A stretch of DNA of 64,000 nucleotides, taken from contig NZ_JPKG01000034.1 in the NCBI RefSeq assembly GCF_000735605.1, forward strand, positions 62,001 through 126,000, given 5' to 3'. This document shows, in pieces, positions 34,249 through 42,832 of the stretch (position 1 is its first letter; each line of letters opens with the position of its first letter). A program made the translations under genes and the position numbers. Origin of the DNA: Allobosea sp. LC85. Lineage in GTDB: Bacteria > Pseudomonadota > Alphaproteobacteria > Rhizobiales > Beijerinckiaceae. A model generated the notes under the pieces. The model saw only the letters and a list, made by a program, of their open reading frames with translations, had not been told where the DNA came from and did no database searches.

Positions 34249-35412
34249 TCAGGCCGCCAGCAGCCCCAGAGCGGCATGGACCGCGTTCTCGGCCGGGCTC
34301 GCTCCGGCCGATTTCATGATGCGCTCGACATCAGCGAATCCGGCAAGCTGGGCGCTGCGCGCAGGGCCGTCGCCCAGGACCGCCAGCAAGGCTGCACTGA
34401 GTACTTCGGGCGAAGCATCATCCTGGATGAACTCGGGAACGATGCGCGCGCCGACAACCAGATTGGGCAGGATCACCGTCGACAGCTTGATCAGCCTGCG
34501 CGCCAGCATCGCTTCCCAGGCCGCGCCGCGATAGGCTGCGACCAGTGGCACCTGTGCCAGGGCAAGTTCGAGTGTCACTGTCCCGGAGGCCGCGAGTGCT
34601 GCGCGCGCTGTGCGAAAAGCTGCGAGCTTGGCGTCTTCGCCATCGACGAGATGTGGCTTCACCGGCCAGGTCGAGGCAGCCTCTTCAATCATGCCGCGAA
34701 GATGCGGCACGGCCGGCAGCACAAAGCGCGCGCCGGGTACCTTGTCCGCGATCAGTGAGACCGTCTCGCCGAAAGCCGGCATGAGGTGGTTGATTTCCGA
34801 ACGACGGCTGCCGGGGAGGACGAGGATGCTGGGCGTTGAGGGGTCGTTGCGCCGCGCCTGCTCCTCGTCGTTTGGCCGCAACTCGGCGAGCCGCTCGATC
34901 AAGGGGTGACCGACATAGATCGTCTTCGGGCCTCCCAGCCTTTCGAGCGCGGCCGGCTCGAAGGGCAGCAGCGCCAGGATGCGATCGACATGGGGCGCCA
35001 TCCTGCGGGCGCGGCCCGAACGCCAGGCCCAGACGCTGGGGCAAACCCAATGCGCAATCGGAATCCCTGGCGATGCCCGCCGAACCTTTTGCGCGACACG
35101 CAGCGAGAAATCCGGGCTGTCGATGGTGAGCAGCAGATCAGGCGCGAAGGCAACGACGCCTTTGGCGCCATCGGACATGCGCCGGAGCAGCAGGGGTAGT
35201 CTCGCCAAGACCGGACCAAACCCCATCACCGCGATATCGGATTGGGGAAAGAGCGGCTGCAGCCCCTGCGCGATCAGGCTCTCGCCGCCGACACCCACGA
35301 TCTCGAGAGGGCGATCACCCAACCGCTGCCGCAGGGCGGTGAGAAAACGTAGCGCCAGAGCGTCGCCAGACGCCTCGCCCGCAATGATGGCGAGCCGGAA
35401 GGGCCGGCTCAC
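34249..35412 (-). CDS. lpxB: Lipid-A-disaccharide synthase
   Basis: Joins UDP-2,3-diacylglucosamine and lipid X to form the lipid A disaccharide. The 387-residue GT19 enzyme starts FRLAIIAGEASGDALALRFLTALR and has GVGGESLIAQGLQPLFP, IAHWVCPSVWAWRSGRARRM and LPGSRRSEINHLMP, all family marks. It acts at the inner face of the inner membrane. Its ATG overlaps the lpxI stop (ATGA), and it is the last gene of the large envelope cluster on the minus strand. Confidence 0.96.
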   Translation of the reverse strand: MSRPFRLAIIAGEASGDALALRFLTALRQRLGDRPLEIVGVGGESLIAQGLQPLFPQSDIAVMGFGPVLARLPLLLRRMSDGAKGVVAFAPDLLLTIDSPDFSLRVAQKVRRASPGIPIAHWVCPSVWAWRSGRARRMAPHVDRILALLPFEPAALERLGGPKTIYVGHPLIERLAELRPNDEEQARRNDPSTPSILVLPGSRRSEINHLMPAFGETVSLIADKVPGARFVLPAVPHLRGMIEEAASTWPVKPHLVDGEDAKLAAFRTARAALAASGTVTLELALAQVPLVAAYRGAAWEAMLARRLIKLSTVILPNLVVGARIVPEFIQDDASPEVLSAALLAVLGDGPARSAQLAGFADVERIMKSAGASPAENAVHAALGLLAA

Positions 35413-36269
35413 GCGACGCCCTCGACGAACAGGCCAAGCTCGTCGGCCAGTGCGCCAAGCCGGGCGCTGTCTCCGACAAGCACGTTGCCGGCGCGTAGCG
35501 CGATGCCGGAGAGTCCGGCCCTGGCCGCGTTCCGCAGGGTTTCAGGTCCGACGGCCGGCATGTCGACGCGCAGGTCCTGGCCATCCTTGGGGGCCTTGAC
35601 CAGAACGCCATCGCCCTTGTCGATCTTGAGGCGCCCTGCGCTGACAAGATCGGCGACGCGCCTGATCATGGCATCGGTGCCCTCCGCAGCCTCAATCGCT
35701 ACGATACGGTGATCCGCAACGATCGCGGCCTGACCGACATCGAAGGGCGACAAAGCCGCCAGCAAGGAGAAGCCATGTTCGATGCCATCGCGCGCCACCG
35801 CGGAGGCGCTGCGGCGCCCCAGTGGACCGAGCGGCGCGGTCAAGCCCGGAGCGATCTCGGCTGGACCGTGAACGCGAAAACCCCGCCCCTCGAAGAACTG
35901 GACCACGCCCTTGAGCAAATGATCGTCTCCGCCGCGAAAGGCGCGAGCGAAGTGAGGCAGGTACTTCAGCGTCGAAGGCTCAGGCATCAGCGAGCCAAAG
36001 CTCGGCCGCGGCAACGCGCCGATCATGACGATGTCGACGATCCCGCGTCGCTTGAGTTCGTCGAGCAGTCGCCCGAGCTGCCCCAGGCGATAGACACGCG
36101 AGGATTCAGGGTCGAAATCGCTCGGGTTGGCTGCGCCGTCGATCGCCGCGATGTAGAGCTGGTGCCCTCGCGCCGTCGCCAGACGGGCCAGGTGCGGCGG
36201 GTATTCGCCGCCTCCGGCGATGATGGCGAGAGGAAAGGCGCCAGTCGCTGCGTCGCTGCCCGTGCTCAC
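35409..36269 (-). CDS. lpxI: UDP-2,3-diacylglucosamine pyrophosphatase LpxI
   Basis: Hydrolyses UDP-2,3-diacylglucosamine to lipid X, the step done by LpxH in enterobacteria. The 286-residue protein has FPLAIIAGGGEYPPHLARLA, VYRLGQLGRLLDELKRRGI, MIGALPRPSF and VKAPKDGQDLRVDMPAVGPETL, all typical of LpxI (DUF1009). It overlaps lpxA at its start and lpxB at its end by four bases each, so lpxA-lpxI-lpxB is translationally chained. Confidence 0.95.
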   Translation of the reverse strand: MSTGSDAATGAFPLAIIAGGGEYPPHLARLATARGHQLYIAAIDGAANPSDFDPESSRVYRLGQLGRLLDELKRRGIVDIVMIGALPRPSFGSLMPEPSTLKYLPHFARAFRGGDDHLLKGVVQFFEGRGFRVHGPAEIAPGLTAPLGPLGRRSASAVARDGIEHGFSLLAALSPFDVGQAAIVADHRIVAIEAAEGTDAMIRRVADLVSAGRLKIDKGDGVLVKAPKDGQDLRVDMPAVGPETLRNAARAGLSGIALRAGNVLVGDSARLGALADELGLFVEGVA

Positions 36270-37075
36270 CGGTCGGGCGCGTTGACGTCGCGCGGAATGC
36301 AGATGGCGCGGTCGCTGCCCGAGCGGATGAAATCGAGGATCTCGAGCATCAGCGGGTGCGAGGCAAATTCCGCCGCCACATCCTCGACACGCTCGGCCAG
36401 GGTGCCTTCATCGGCAAAGAGCAGGCGATAGGCGCGACGCAGCTCATGAATCTGCTCGCGCGAGAAACCACGCCGCTTCAGCCCGACCAGATTGAGCCCG
36501 GCCAGATGCGCAGGATTATCCCGCACCATGCCGAAGGGTATGACATCATTCATCACGCCAGCGCCGCCGCCGATGAACGCATGCTCCCCGATGCGTACGA
36601 ATTGATGGAGCCCGGTCCCGCCACTGACGATGACATAGTCGCCAACCTTGACATGGCCGGCGCTCATCACGTTGTTCGAAAAGATGACGTTGTTGCCGAT
36701 CTCGTTGTCGTGCGCGACATGCGAATTGGCAAGGAACAGGCAGCGATCGCCGACGACGGTCTTCATGCCGCCGCCTTCGGTGCCCGGATTCATGGTCACG
36801 CCTTCGCGGATCATGCAATCCGCGCCAATCGTCAGCGTCGACGGCTCGCCGTGATATTTGAGGTCCTGCGGCGGATGGCCGATGGAGGCGAAGGGGTAGA
36901 TTCTGGTACGCGGTCCGATCGTGGTTCGGCCAGCGATCGCGGCATGGCTGACCAGTTCCACACCGTCCCCGAGAACGACATTGGGGCCGACCGTGCAGAA
37001 TGGACCGATAACGACCCCCTCGCCCAGCTGCGCAGCCGGATCGACGACCGACATCGGATGGATAGTCGCACTCAT
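36266..37075 (-). CDS. lpxA: UDP-N-acetylglucosamine acyltransferase
   Basis: First acyl transfer of lipid A synthesis. The 269-residue protein is a left-handed beta-helix built of hexapeptide repeats, with the catalytic His in LANSHVAHDNEIGNN (about His122, equivalent to E. coli His125), and a C-terminal helical domain containing LKRRGFSREQIHELRRAY. The frame is open to 37333, overlapping fabZ, so the ATG at 37075 (MSATIHPMSVVDPAAQL) is chosen. It follows fabZ by 37 bases and overlaps lpxI. Confidence 0.96.
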   Translation of the reverse strand: MSATIHPMSVVDPAAQLGEGVVIGPFCTVGPNVVLGDGVELVSHAAIAGRTTIGPRTRIYPFASIGHPPQDLKYHGEPSTLTIGADCMIREGVTMNPGTEGGGMKTVVGDRCLFLANSHVAHDNEIGNNVIFSNNVMSAGHVKVGDYVIVSGGTGLHQFVRIGEHAFIGGGAGVMNDVIPFGMVRDNPAHLAGLNLVGLKRRGFSREQIHELRRAYRLLFADEGTLAERVEDVAAEFASHPLMLEILDFIRSGSDRAICIPRDVNAPDR

Positions 37076-37112
37076 GTAAGATCTGTCCTGATTTCGACGG
37101 AAGGCGGCGGGC

Positions 37113-37571
37113 TTACGCCACCATCGCGGAGATCTCGGCCTCGGCGACGAGCACGCCGTCGACCTTCGCCTCACCGCGGTAGAACCAGATATTGCGCTTG
37201 CGCGCGACCTTGGTGAGGTGAAAACGCAAGGTATCGCCCGGCACGACCGGCTTGCGGAACTTGGCCTTGTCGATCGTGGTGAAGAGGACGGACTGCACCG
37301 CTTCCTCATCGATGCCGCGCGCGCTGACGACAAGCACGCCGGCGGTCTGCGCCATGGCCTCGATCATCAACACGCCTGGAAAGACCGGACGGCCCGGAAA
37401 ATGACCGGTGAACTGGGGCTCGTTGGCGGTGACGTTCTTGATGCCAATGCCAGACTCGTCGCCATTCATCTCGATGACACGGTCGACGAGAAGAAACGGA
37501 TAGCGGTGGGGAATGCAGGCCATGATCTTCTGAATATCGGCCACACCCAGCGATGTCGTCGCGTCGGTCAT
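37113..37571 (-). CDS. fabZ: 3-hydroxyacyl-ACP dehydratase
   Basis: Dehydrates 3-hydroxyacyl-ACP in fatty acid elongation and competes with LpxA/LpxD for the same substrates, which explains its place in this cluster. The 152-residue hot-dog protein has PHRYPFLLVDRV, catalytic His57 in TGHFPGRPVFPGVLMIE and Glu71. The frame is open upstream to 37937 but overlaps lpxD there; the ATG at 37571 is the family start. A 211-base gap with a strong hairpin separates it from lpxD. Confidence 0.95.
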   Translation of the reverse strand: MTDATTSLGVADIQKIMACIPHRYPFLLVDRVIEMNGDESGIGIKNVTANEPQFTGHFPGRPVFPGVLMIEAMAQTAGVLVVSARGIDEEAVQSVLFTTIDKAKFRKPVVPGDTLRFHLTKVARKRNIWFYRGEAKVDGVLVAEAEISAMVA

Positions 37572-37640
37572 GCTCTCCCGTCTCCCGCGCAGGCCTGCCG
37601 GCTTCGCCCGCAAAGTTGTATCGTTTAAACCGATGCCGGA

Positions 37641-37672
37641 ACAGGACCTTACGGCTGGTGCCGAGGTCCTGT
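37641..37672. other. Strong hairpin between lpxD and fabZ
   Basis: ACAGGACCT (37641-37649) pairs with AGGTCCTGT (37664-37672), and inside it CGGC pairs with GCCG around a TGGT loop, with a two-base bulge. The combined stem is 13 base pairs. It lies mid-way in the 211-base gap between lpxD and fabZ, with no T tract; it could be a processing, attenuation or stabilising structure. Confidence 0.5.
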
Positions 37673-37782
37673 CAGCTTCTATGCCCGTTTGCCGGAAATC
37701 GTACCGAACGATCAAGCGAATTCGACACAAGGCCCCGTTCTTCGTACGCCCTGCGACGGCTGCCCCGCGCTCTCGTGTATCG

Positions 37783-38844
37783 TCAGCTCTCCGAACCACC
37801 CGAGGTCTTGCCGCGCTTTGCGACAAGAGATTTGAGGAGCGCTGTTTCGCGCGCCCAGCTGAGAGCCGGCTGCGCGGGAGAGCCGCCATAGCGCGCGCCT
37901 CGAGGGATGTCGCCCGTGACGCCGCTTTGGGCGGCAACCTGTGCGCCCATCCCGACCGTCAGATGGCCGGCCAGGCCAACCTGGCCACCAAGTACGACGA
38001 AATCTTCCAAGGTCGAAGAGCCGGCAATGCCGACCTGCGAAACGATCACGCAATGGCGGCCGATGACGCAGTTATGACCGATCTGAACAAGATTATCGAT
38101 CTTGGTGCCTTCACCGATGACGGTATCGCGGCTGGCGCCCCGGTCGATGCAGCTATTGGCGCCGATCTCGACATCATCCTGGATGATGACCCGCCCGATC
38201 TGCGGCACTTTCATATGGCCCTTGGGGCTCATGGCGAAACCAAAACCGTCCTGGCCGATCCGGACACCCGGGTGAATGATGACCCGGTTTCCGACCAAGG
38301 CCGATTGCAAGGTGCTGCCGGCACCGATCGCACAATCACGCCCGATGCGGACCTGGGGTCCGATCACGGCATGCGAGGCGATCACGGAACCAGCGCCGAT
38401 CTCGGCGCCGGGACCGACCACGGCGCCCGGATCGATCGTGACGTTATCCTCGATCCTTGCCGTGGCGTGGACGAAAGCCCCCGGCGCGACGCCTTGCGAG
38501 CCGAATACCGAGCGAGGCTTGAGTGCTTCGGGATAGAAGCGCGCCATGATCCTGGCAAAGGCATGGTAGGGCGCGGGCGAGACGAGTGCGACGGTGCCCG
38601 TGGGAACGCGGGCGGCAAAGCGAGAAGAGACGAGGCACAGCCCCGCCGACGTCGCCGCCAGCGCATCCGTATATTTGGGGTTGTCCATATAGGCGATGTC
38701 GCCGGGCCCGGCGGCCTCGAGCGCGGCCGCTCCGGTAACGAGCCGCGTGGACTCCACCCCATCGGGAAGAGCAACCCCTGAAATGGCAGCGACCTCGCCG
38801 TAGCTTAGCGAGGTCGCGATCGGGAAGAATTGAGGATCTGACAT
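37783..38844 (-). CDS. lpxD: UDP-3-O-acylglucosamine N-acyltransferase
   Basis: Adds the second acyl chain in lipid A synthesis. The 353-residue protein has an N-terminal uridine-binding domain (GDIAYMDNPKYTDALAAT) and a hexapeptide-repeat beta-helix with the catalytic His in NLVQIGHNCVIG (His257). A short C-terminal helix follows. The frame is open to 38991, overlapping bamA; the ATG at 38844 (MSDPQFFPIATSLS) is the normal start. The C-terminal tail is Lys/Ser-rich. Confidence 0.95.
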   Translation of the reverse strand: MSDPQFFPIATSLSYGEVAAISGVALPDGVESTRLVTGAAALEAAGPGDIAYMDNPKYTDALAATSAGLCLVSSRFAARVPTGTVALVSPAPYHAFARIMARFYPEALKPRSVFGSQGVAPGAFVHATARIEDNVTIDPGAVVGPGAEIGAGSVIASHAVIGPQVRIGRDCAIGAGSTLQSALVGNRVIIHPGVRIGQDGFGFAMSPKGHMKVPQIGRVIIQDDVEIGANSCIDRGASRDTVIGEGTKIDNLVQIGHNCVIGRHCVIVSQVGIAGSSTLEDFVVLGGQVGLAGHLTVGMGAQVAAQSGVTGDIPRGARYGGSPAQPALSWARETALLKSLVAKRGKTSGGSES

Positions 38845-38857
38845 GCAATGGGTCCGT

Positions 38858-38877
38858 GCGGGGCGTTGCCGCCCCGC
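38858..38877. other. Hairpin between bamA and lpxD
   Basis: GCGGGGCG (38858-38865) pairs with CGCCCCGC (38870-38877) around TTGC, an 8-base all-GC stem in the 37-base gap between the bamA stop and the lpxD start. No T tract follows, so partial termination or mRNA stabilisation are both possible. Confidence 0.4.
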
Positions 38878-38881
38878 CGCG

Positions 38882-41401
38882 TCAGAAGCGAGTGCCGCCG
38901 GAGAAGCGGAAGGCCTGCAGGCGGTCGCCGCCATAGCGGACACCGGTCGTCGGGTCGCGCACGCCATCATCCTTGGTGAGGGCATAGGCATAGTCGAACC
39001 GGATAGGCCCGAGCGGCGACTGCCAGAGCAAGCTTACACCGACCGAAGACCGGAGAACGTTCTTGTCGCGTACGCAGGCCACGTTGCTCTGGTAGATGGA
39101 CGTGCTCGGGACGGCGAACTGCCGGGGATCGGATCCGACCGGGCAAACCCCTGTCGTCGTCGGGATCGCGCTGGTGATCACCTTCGAGCCGCCATCATAA
39201 TCGAACAGCGTACCGGCATCGGCAAAGATCGCGCCGCGTAAGCCAAGGTCACGCGGCAGACCCCAAATCGGGAACTGAACTTCGACCGAGCCACCGAAAT
39301 AGGTCGAGCCGCCGAGAGCGTTGGCCGTCGGGTCGTTCAGCACGTCGCGCGGACCAATGCCGGACGGGGCGAAGCCACGCACCAGGCTCGGGCCGAGGAA
39401 ATAGTGATCGACCATGCGCAGGGTACCCTCCGTCGCCTGGACGTGACCGCCCTGGACCCGGAGGAAGCCGACGACATCGTCGTAGATCTCGCGGTAGTAG
39501 CGAGCATCCGCCGCGACGCGAAGGAACTTCGAGTCACCGCCGAGACCGGCGAATTCCGGCTTCAATTCGGCAATGAAGCCGTTGCGCGGCGTCTGGTAAT
39601 TATCAAGCGAGTTGTAATTCAGCGTCACGCCCGCCAGGGAGGTCAGCGTCGTGCCACGCGCTTCCTTGACCGCGAGTGTCGCTTCGCCGTTGGTCAAGCA
39701 GTTGAAGGACTGCGTTGCTGCGAACCCCGAAGCCGGAGTTCCGGGTGTGATCCCGTCGATCGGGAACGAGCAGTCATTATACGGCCGGGTCGTCGTATTC
39801 GGGATCTTGATCTCGGTCGTATAGAGCGAGTAGCGCGGCGTGATCGAAAACTCTTCCGTGATCGGGAAGGTGAAACGCAGCTGACCGCCGGTCACGCGGC
39901 TTTCATAGCGACCAATATTGTAGTTGTCGTTGTACTTCGAGAACAGGTCGATACCGGCAGCGATACGGCGACCGAGGAAATAGGGCTCGGTGAACGAGAA
40001 ATCGATGCCCTGGGTCCGCTGACCGAGCGTACCGGCAATCTTCACGAATTGGCCGCGGCCGAGGAAGTTGGATTCCGACAGCGACACCTCGCCGATGACA
40101 CCGTCAGACGTCGAGTAACCGCCCGCGATCGAGAAGGAGCCTGTGGCCTTGTCCTCGACGTCGATGTTCATGACGACCCGGTCAGGTGCGCTGCCCGGCT
40201 CGTTGGTGATGCGAACCTTGTTGAAGAAGCCGAGATTGTTCAGGCGCCGTTCGGCGCGATCAACCATCACCTTGTTGTAGGCATCGCCCTCGCCCAGGTC
40301 GAGCTCGCGGCGGACCACATAGTCGCGGGTACGCGTGTTGCCACGCACATTGATGCGCTCGACATAGACCCGCGGACCTTCTTCCACGACATAGGTAATG
40401 CCGATCAGGCGGCCAGCTGCATCGCGGTCACCGCGCGGGCGAACCTGCGCAAATGGATGGCCACGGCGCGACACCTCGGTCGTGAGGCTGACGAGCGACT
40501 TCTCGACCGCCTCGGCATTGTAGGTATCGCCAGCCGATGTCGCGAGGAGCCTTTGCATTGTCGCCGAGTCGATATCGCTGAGCTGCGAATCGACCGCGAC
40601 ATTGCCAACCTTGTATTGCGGCCCTTCATCGATCGTGACGTCAATGACCCAGCCACCCTTGGCATCATCGAAGCGAGCGTCGCTCGCAACGACGCGGAAG
40701 TCGGCATAGCCGTTCTTCAGGTAGAAGCGACGAACCAGATCGAGATCGGACGCGATACGGTCGGGATCATAGACGTCGGAGGTCTTGATGAAGCTGAGGA
40801 AGTTCGATTCCGTCGAGCTCATCAACCCGCGCAGGCGCGATGCCGAATAGGCGCCGTTACCCGCGAAATTGATTTCCTTGATGCCGGTCTTGCCGCTCTC
40901 GGCGATGGTAAAGACCACGTCCGAACGGCCGTTGGGCAACGGCGCGATGCGGCCGGAGATCGTTGCGGTGCCGTACCCGGCCCGGCGATAGACCTCCCTC
41001 AGGCGCTGCACGTCGGAGTCGATCAACGTCTGGCTCAGAGGGCCACGCGCTTTCGATTCGACCTGCTGCAGCAGAACCTCGCTCTTGAGGCGCTTGTTGC
41101 CTTCGAAAGCGACGCGATTGATCGTGTCGTTCTCGTGAACCGAGATTACGGTCTGATTGCCGCGACGGCTAACCTGCACGTTCGAAAACAATCCGGTCGC
41201 CATCAGGCTCTGCCGAACCTCCTGCGGACCACCCTGCCCTGCATAGGACCGAATGGTCTCCGCATCGACGCGGCGGTTGCCTTGGACAATCACGGCCTGC
41301 GCAAAAACAACGCCACCGCTAACGGCCAACATAAAGGCCGAAAGTCCGACTGATCGAGAGAGCCGCATTTTGAAAGACCGGCTCTTTGGGGTCGACGTCA
41401 T
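38882..41401 (-). CDS. bamA: BamA, outer-membrane protein assembly factor
   Basis: Core of the BAM complex that inserts beta-barrel proteins into the outer membrane. The protein (839 residues) has a signal peptide (SRSVGLSAFMLAVSGGVVFAQA in the N-terminal 40), five POTRA repeats (for example VIVQGNRRVDAETIRSYAG and RINVRGNTRTRDYVVRREL) and a C-terminal beta-barrel. The barrel shows VRGF (LVRGFAPSGIGPRD) and ends in FRFSGGTRF with the terminal aromatic residue. The start may be 41401 or 41368, since MRLSRSVG also makes a signal peptide. It follows rseP, with 256 bases between. Confidence 0.95.
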   Translation of the reverse strand: MTSTPKSRSFKMRLSRSVGLSAFMLAVSGGVVFAQAVIVQGNRRVDAETIRSYAGQGGPQEVRQSLMATGLFSNVQVSRRGNQTVISVHENDTINRVAFEGNKRLKSEVLLQQVESKARGPLSQTLIDSDVQRLREVYRRAGYGTATISGRIAPLPNGRSDVVFTIAESGKTGIKEINFAGNGAYSASRLRGLMSSTESNFLSFIKTSDVYDPDRIASDLDLVRRFYLKNGYADFRVVASDARFDDAKGGWVIDVTIDEGPQYKVGNVAVDSQLSDIDSATMQRLLATSAGDTYNAEAVEKSLVSLTTEVSRRGHPFAQVRPRGDRDAAGRLIGITYVVEEGPRVYVERINVRGNTRTRDYVVRRELDLGEGDAYNKVMVDRAERRLNNLGFFNKVRITNEPGSAPDRVVMNIDVEDKATGSFSIAGGYSTSDGVIGEVSLSESNFLGRGQFVKIAGTLGQRTQGIDFSFTEPYFLGRRIAAGIDLFSKYNDNYNIGRYESRVTGGQLRFTFPITEEFSITPRYSLYTTEIKIPNTTTRPYNDCSFPIDGITPGTPASGFAATQSFNCLTNGEATLAVKEARGTTLTSLAGVTLNYNSLDNYQTPRNGFIAELKPEFAGLGGDSKFLRVAADARYYREIYDDVVGFLRVQGGHVQATEGTLRMVDHYFLGPSLVRGFAPSGIGPRDVLNDPTANALGGSTYFGGSVEVQFPIWGLPRDLGLRGAIFADAGTLFDYDGGSKVITSAIPTTTGVCPVGSDPRQFAVPSTSIYQSNVACVRDKNVLRSSVGVSLLWQSPLGPIRFDYAYALTKDDGVRDPTTGVRYGGDRLQAFRFSGGTRF

Positions 41402-41445
41402 CGGGTCGCCTATTCCATTTAGTAGGTCACCACCCCAACCGGGGA

Positions 41446-41465
41446 CACCTGCCTTTGGGCAGGTG
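41446..41465. other. Hairpin in the bamA leader region
   Basis: CACCTGCC (41446-41453) pairs with GGCAGGTG (41458-41465) around TTTG. It lies about 45 bases upstream of the bamA start in the 256-base rseP-bamA gap. The rest of the gap is AT-rich for this genome around 41517-41550 (TTAACAAATTATTTTTAACC), suggesting a promoter there, but no clear -35/-10 pair is visible. Confidence 0.4.
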
Positions 41466-41657
41466 CGTGGCGACATTGCAGACCAATCGCTTCTACAAAG
41501 TTTCCGACGAGGTGCAAACGAACATTGTCGTTAACAAATTATTTTTAACCGCGTCGTTGCCAGGAGGCCACGCGCCTTGAGCAAAGAGCCCGATTCGACG
41601 CAATTTTCGCGGCTATCGGCAATGAATCTTGCCGCAGGTCATTATTGCCAGCCGGCG

Positions 41658-42809
41658 TCAAAGAAGTGAGCGGACGTGGATGATGTCATTCCAGGTCACG
41701 AAAAGCATCAGCATCAACACCAGCCCAAATCCGACCCGAAAGCCGATTTCCTGGGCGCGCTCGCTCAAGGGGCGGCCGCGCAAGGCTTCGATCGCATAGA
41801 ACATCAGATGTCCGCCATCGAGCATCGGAACCGGCAACAGGTTCATCAGGCCGATCGAGACCGAAAGAATCGCCGCAAGATTGATCAGCGCGAGCAGGCC
41901 TCCATTGGAAGCGACCATCCCGGAAACCTGAGCGATGCGGATCGGCCCCGAAAGCTGGTCCGTCGATTCACGCCCGGTGACCAACTTGGACAGGTAGTCA
42001 TAAGTCCGGTCGACCACGAACCAGGTCTCGGTGAAACCAACCATTACGGATTCACCCAGGCTGAAATGCTGGGTCGTCCAGTCCTCGGCGCGGCGGGAGG
42101 CCTGGACCCCGATCATGCCGACGCGCTGCTTGCCGAGGGCCGTCGACGTTTCGACGAGATCAGGCGTGATCGGCAGCGTCAGCATGCTGCCTGCGCGATC
42201 GACCGTCATCGAAAGGGTCTCGTTCGGACGCGTCGAGACCGCTCTCTGCATGTCGCCGAAGCTGCGGATCTGCTTGCCGTCGATCGTCAGGACGATATCT
42301 CCGGCGAGCAGGCCTGCGCGCTCAGCCGCTTTGCCCGCAATCACCTGTTCGACCCGCGGCGTCAGGATCGGGCGGCCGAAGGCGTACACGGTTCCTGCAA
42401 AGATGAGGATGGCCAGCAGGAAATTGGCGATGGGTCCAGCCGCGACGATTGCCACCCGTTCGCCGACCGACTGAGCCGGGAAAGAACGCGCGCGCTGTTC
42501 CGCCGTCATGCGCTCGACTTCAGCGCTGTCGGCCGCAGAACTCGAGGGATCGGCATCGCCAGAGAATTTTACATAGCCGCCAAGCGGGATCAGCGCAAAG
42601 CGCCAGCGCGTGCCGTGCTTGTCAACGAAGCCGAAAATCTCGCGGCCGAAGCCGATGGAGAACACTTTCACGTCGACGCCGCACCAGCGGCCGACAAGGA
42701 AGTGTCCGAGCTCGTGCACGAATACAACGATGGTCAGGACAAACAGGAACGGCACCAGATAGCCGAGCAGGAAGCTGCCCGAGTTCCAGACGGTCGCTGC
42801 AATATCCAT
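41658..42809 (-). CDS. rseP: RseP/site-2 membrane zinc protease
   Basis: An intramembrane metalloprotease that cleaves anti-sigma factors and leftover signal peptides. The 383-residue protein has the zinc motif VVFVHELGHFLVGR (His32, Glu33, His36) in the first membrane segment and a PDZ domain in the middle (GLLAGDIVLTIDGKQIRSFGDM). A second active-site motif NLLPVPMLDGGHLMFY (the Asp ligand) lies near the end, with about four membrane segments overall. It lies 23 bases after dxr on the same strand, in the conserved dxr-rseP-bamA order. Confidence 0.95.
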   Translation of the reverse strand: MDIAATVWNSGSFLLGYLVPFLFVLTIVVFVHELGHFLVGRWCGVDVKVFSIGFGREIFGFVDKHGTRWRFALIPLGGYVKFSGDADPSSSAADSAEVERMTAEQRARSFPAQSVGERVAIVAAGPIANFLLAILIFAGTVYAFGRPILTPRVEQVIAGKAAERAGLLAGDIVLTIDGKQIRSFGDMQRAVSTRPNETLSMTVDRAGSMLTLPITPDLVETSTALGKQRVGMIGVQASRRAEDWTTQHFSLGESVMVGFTETWFVVDRTYDYLSKLVTGRESTDQLSGPIRIAQVSGMVASNGGLLALINLAAILSVSIGLMNLLPVPMLDGGHLMFYAIEALRGRPLSERAQEIGFRVGFGLVLMLMLFVTWNDIIHVRSLL

Positions 42810-42832
42810 AAAATTCTCCCGATCCCTGCCCC

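Noticed and set aside
39404..41353. A 649-codon open frame opposite bamA
   Set aside because: Antisense shadow of bamA with no family resemblance and no ribosome binding site.
41530..41550. TTAA-N10-TTAA upstream of bamA as a CtrA box
   Set aside because: The spacing is 10, not 7, so it does not fit the CtrA consensus.
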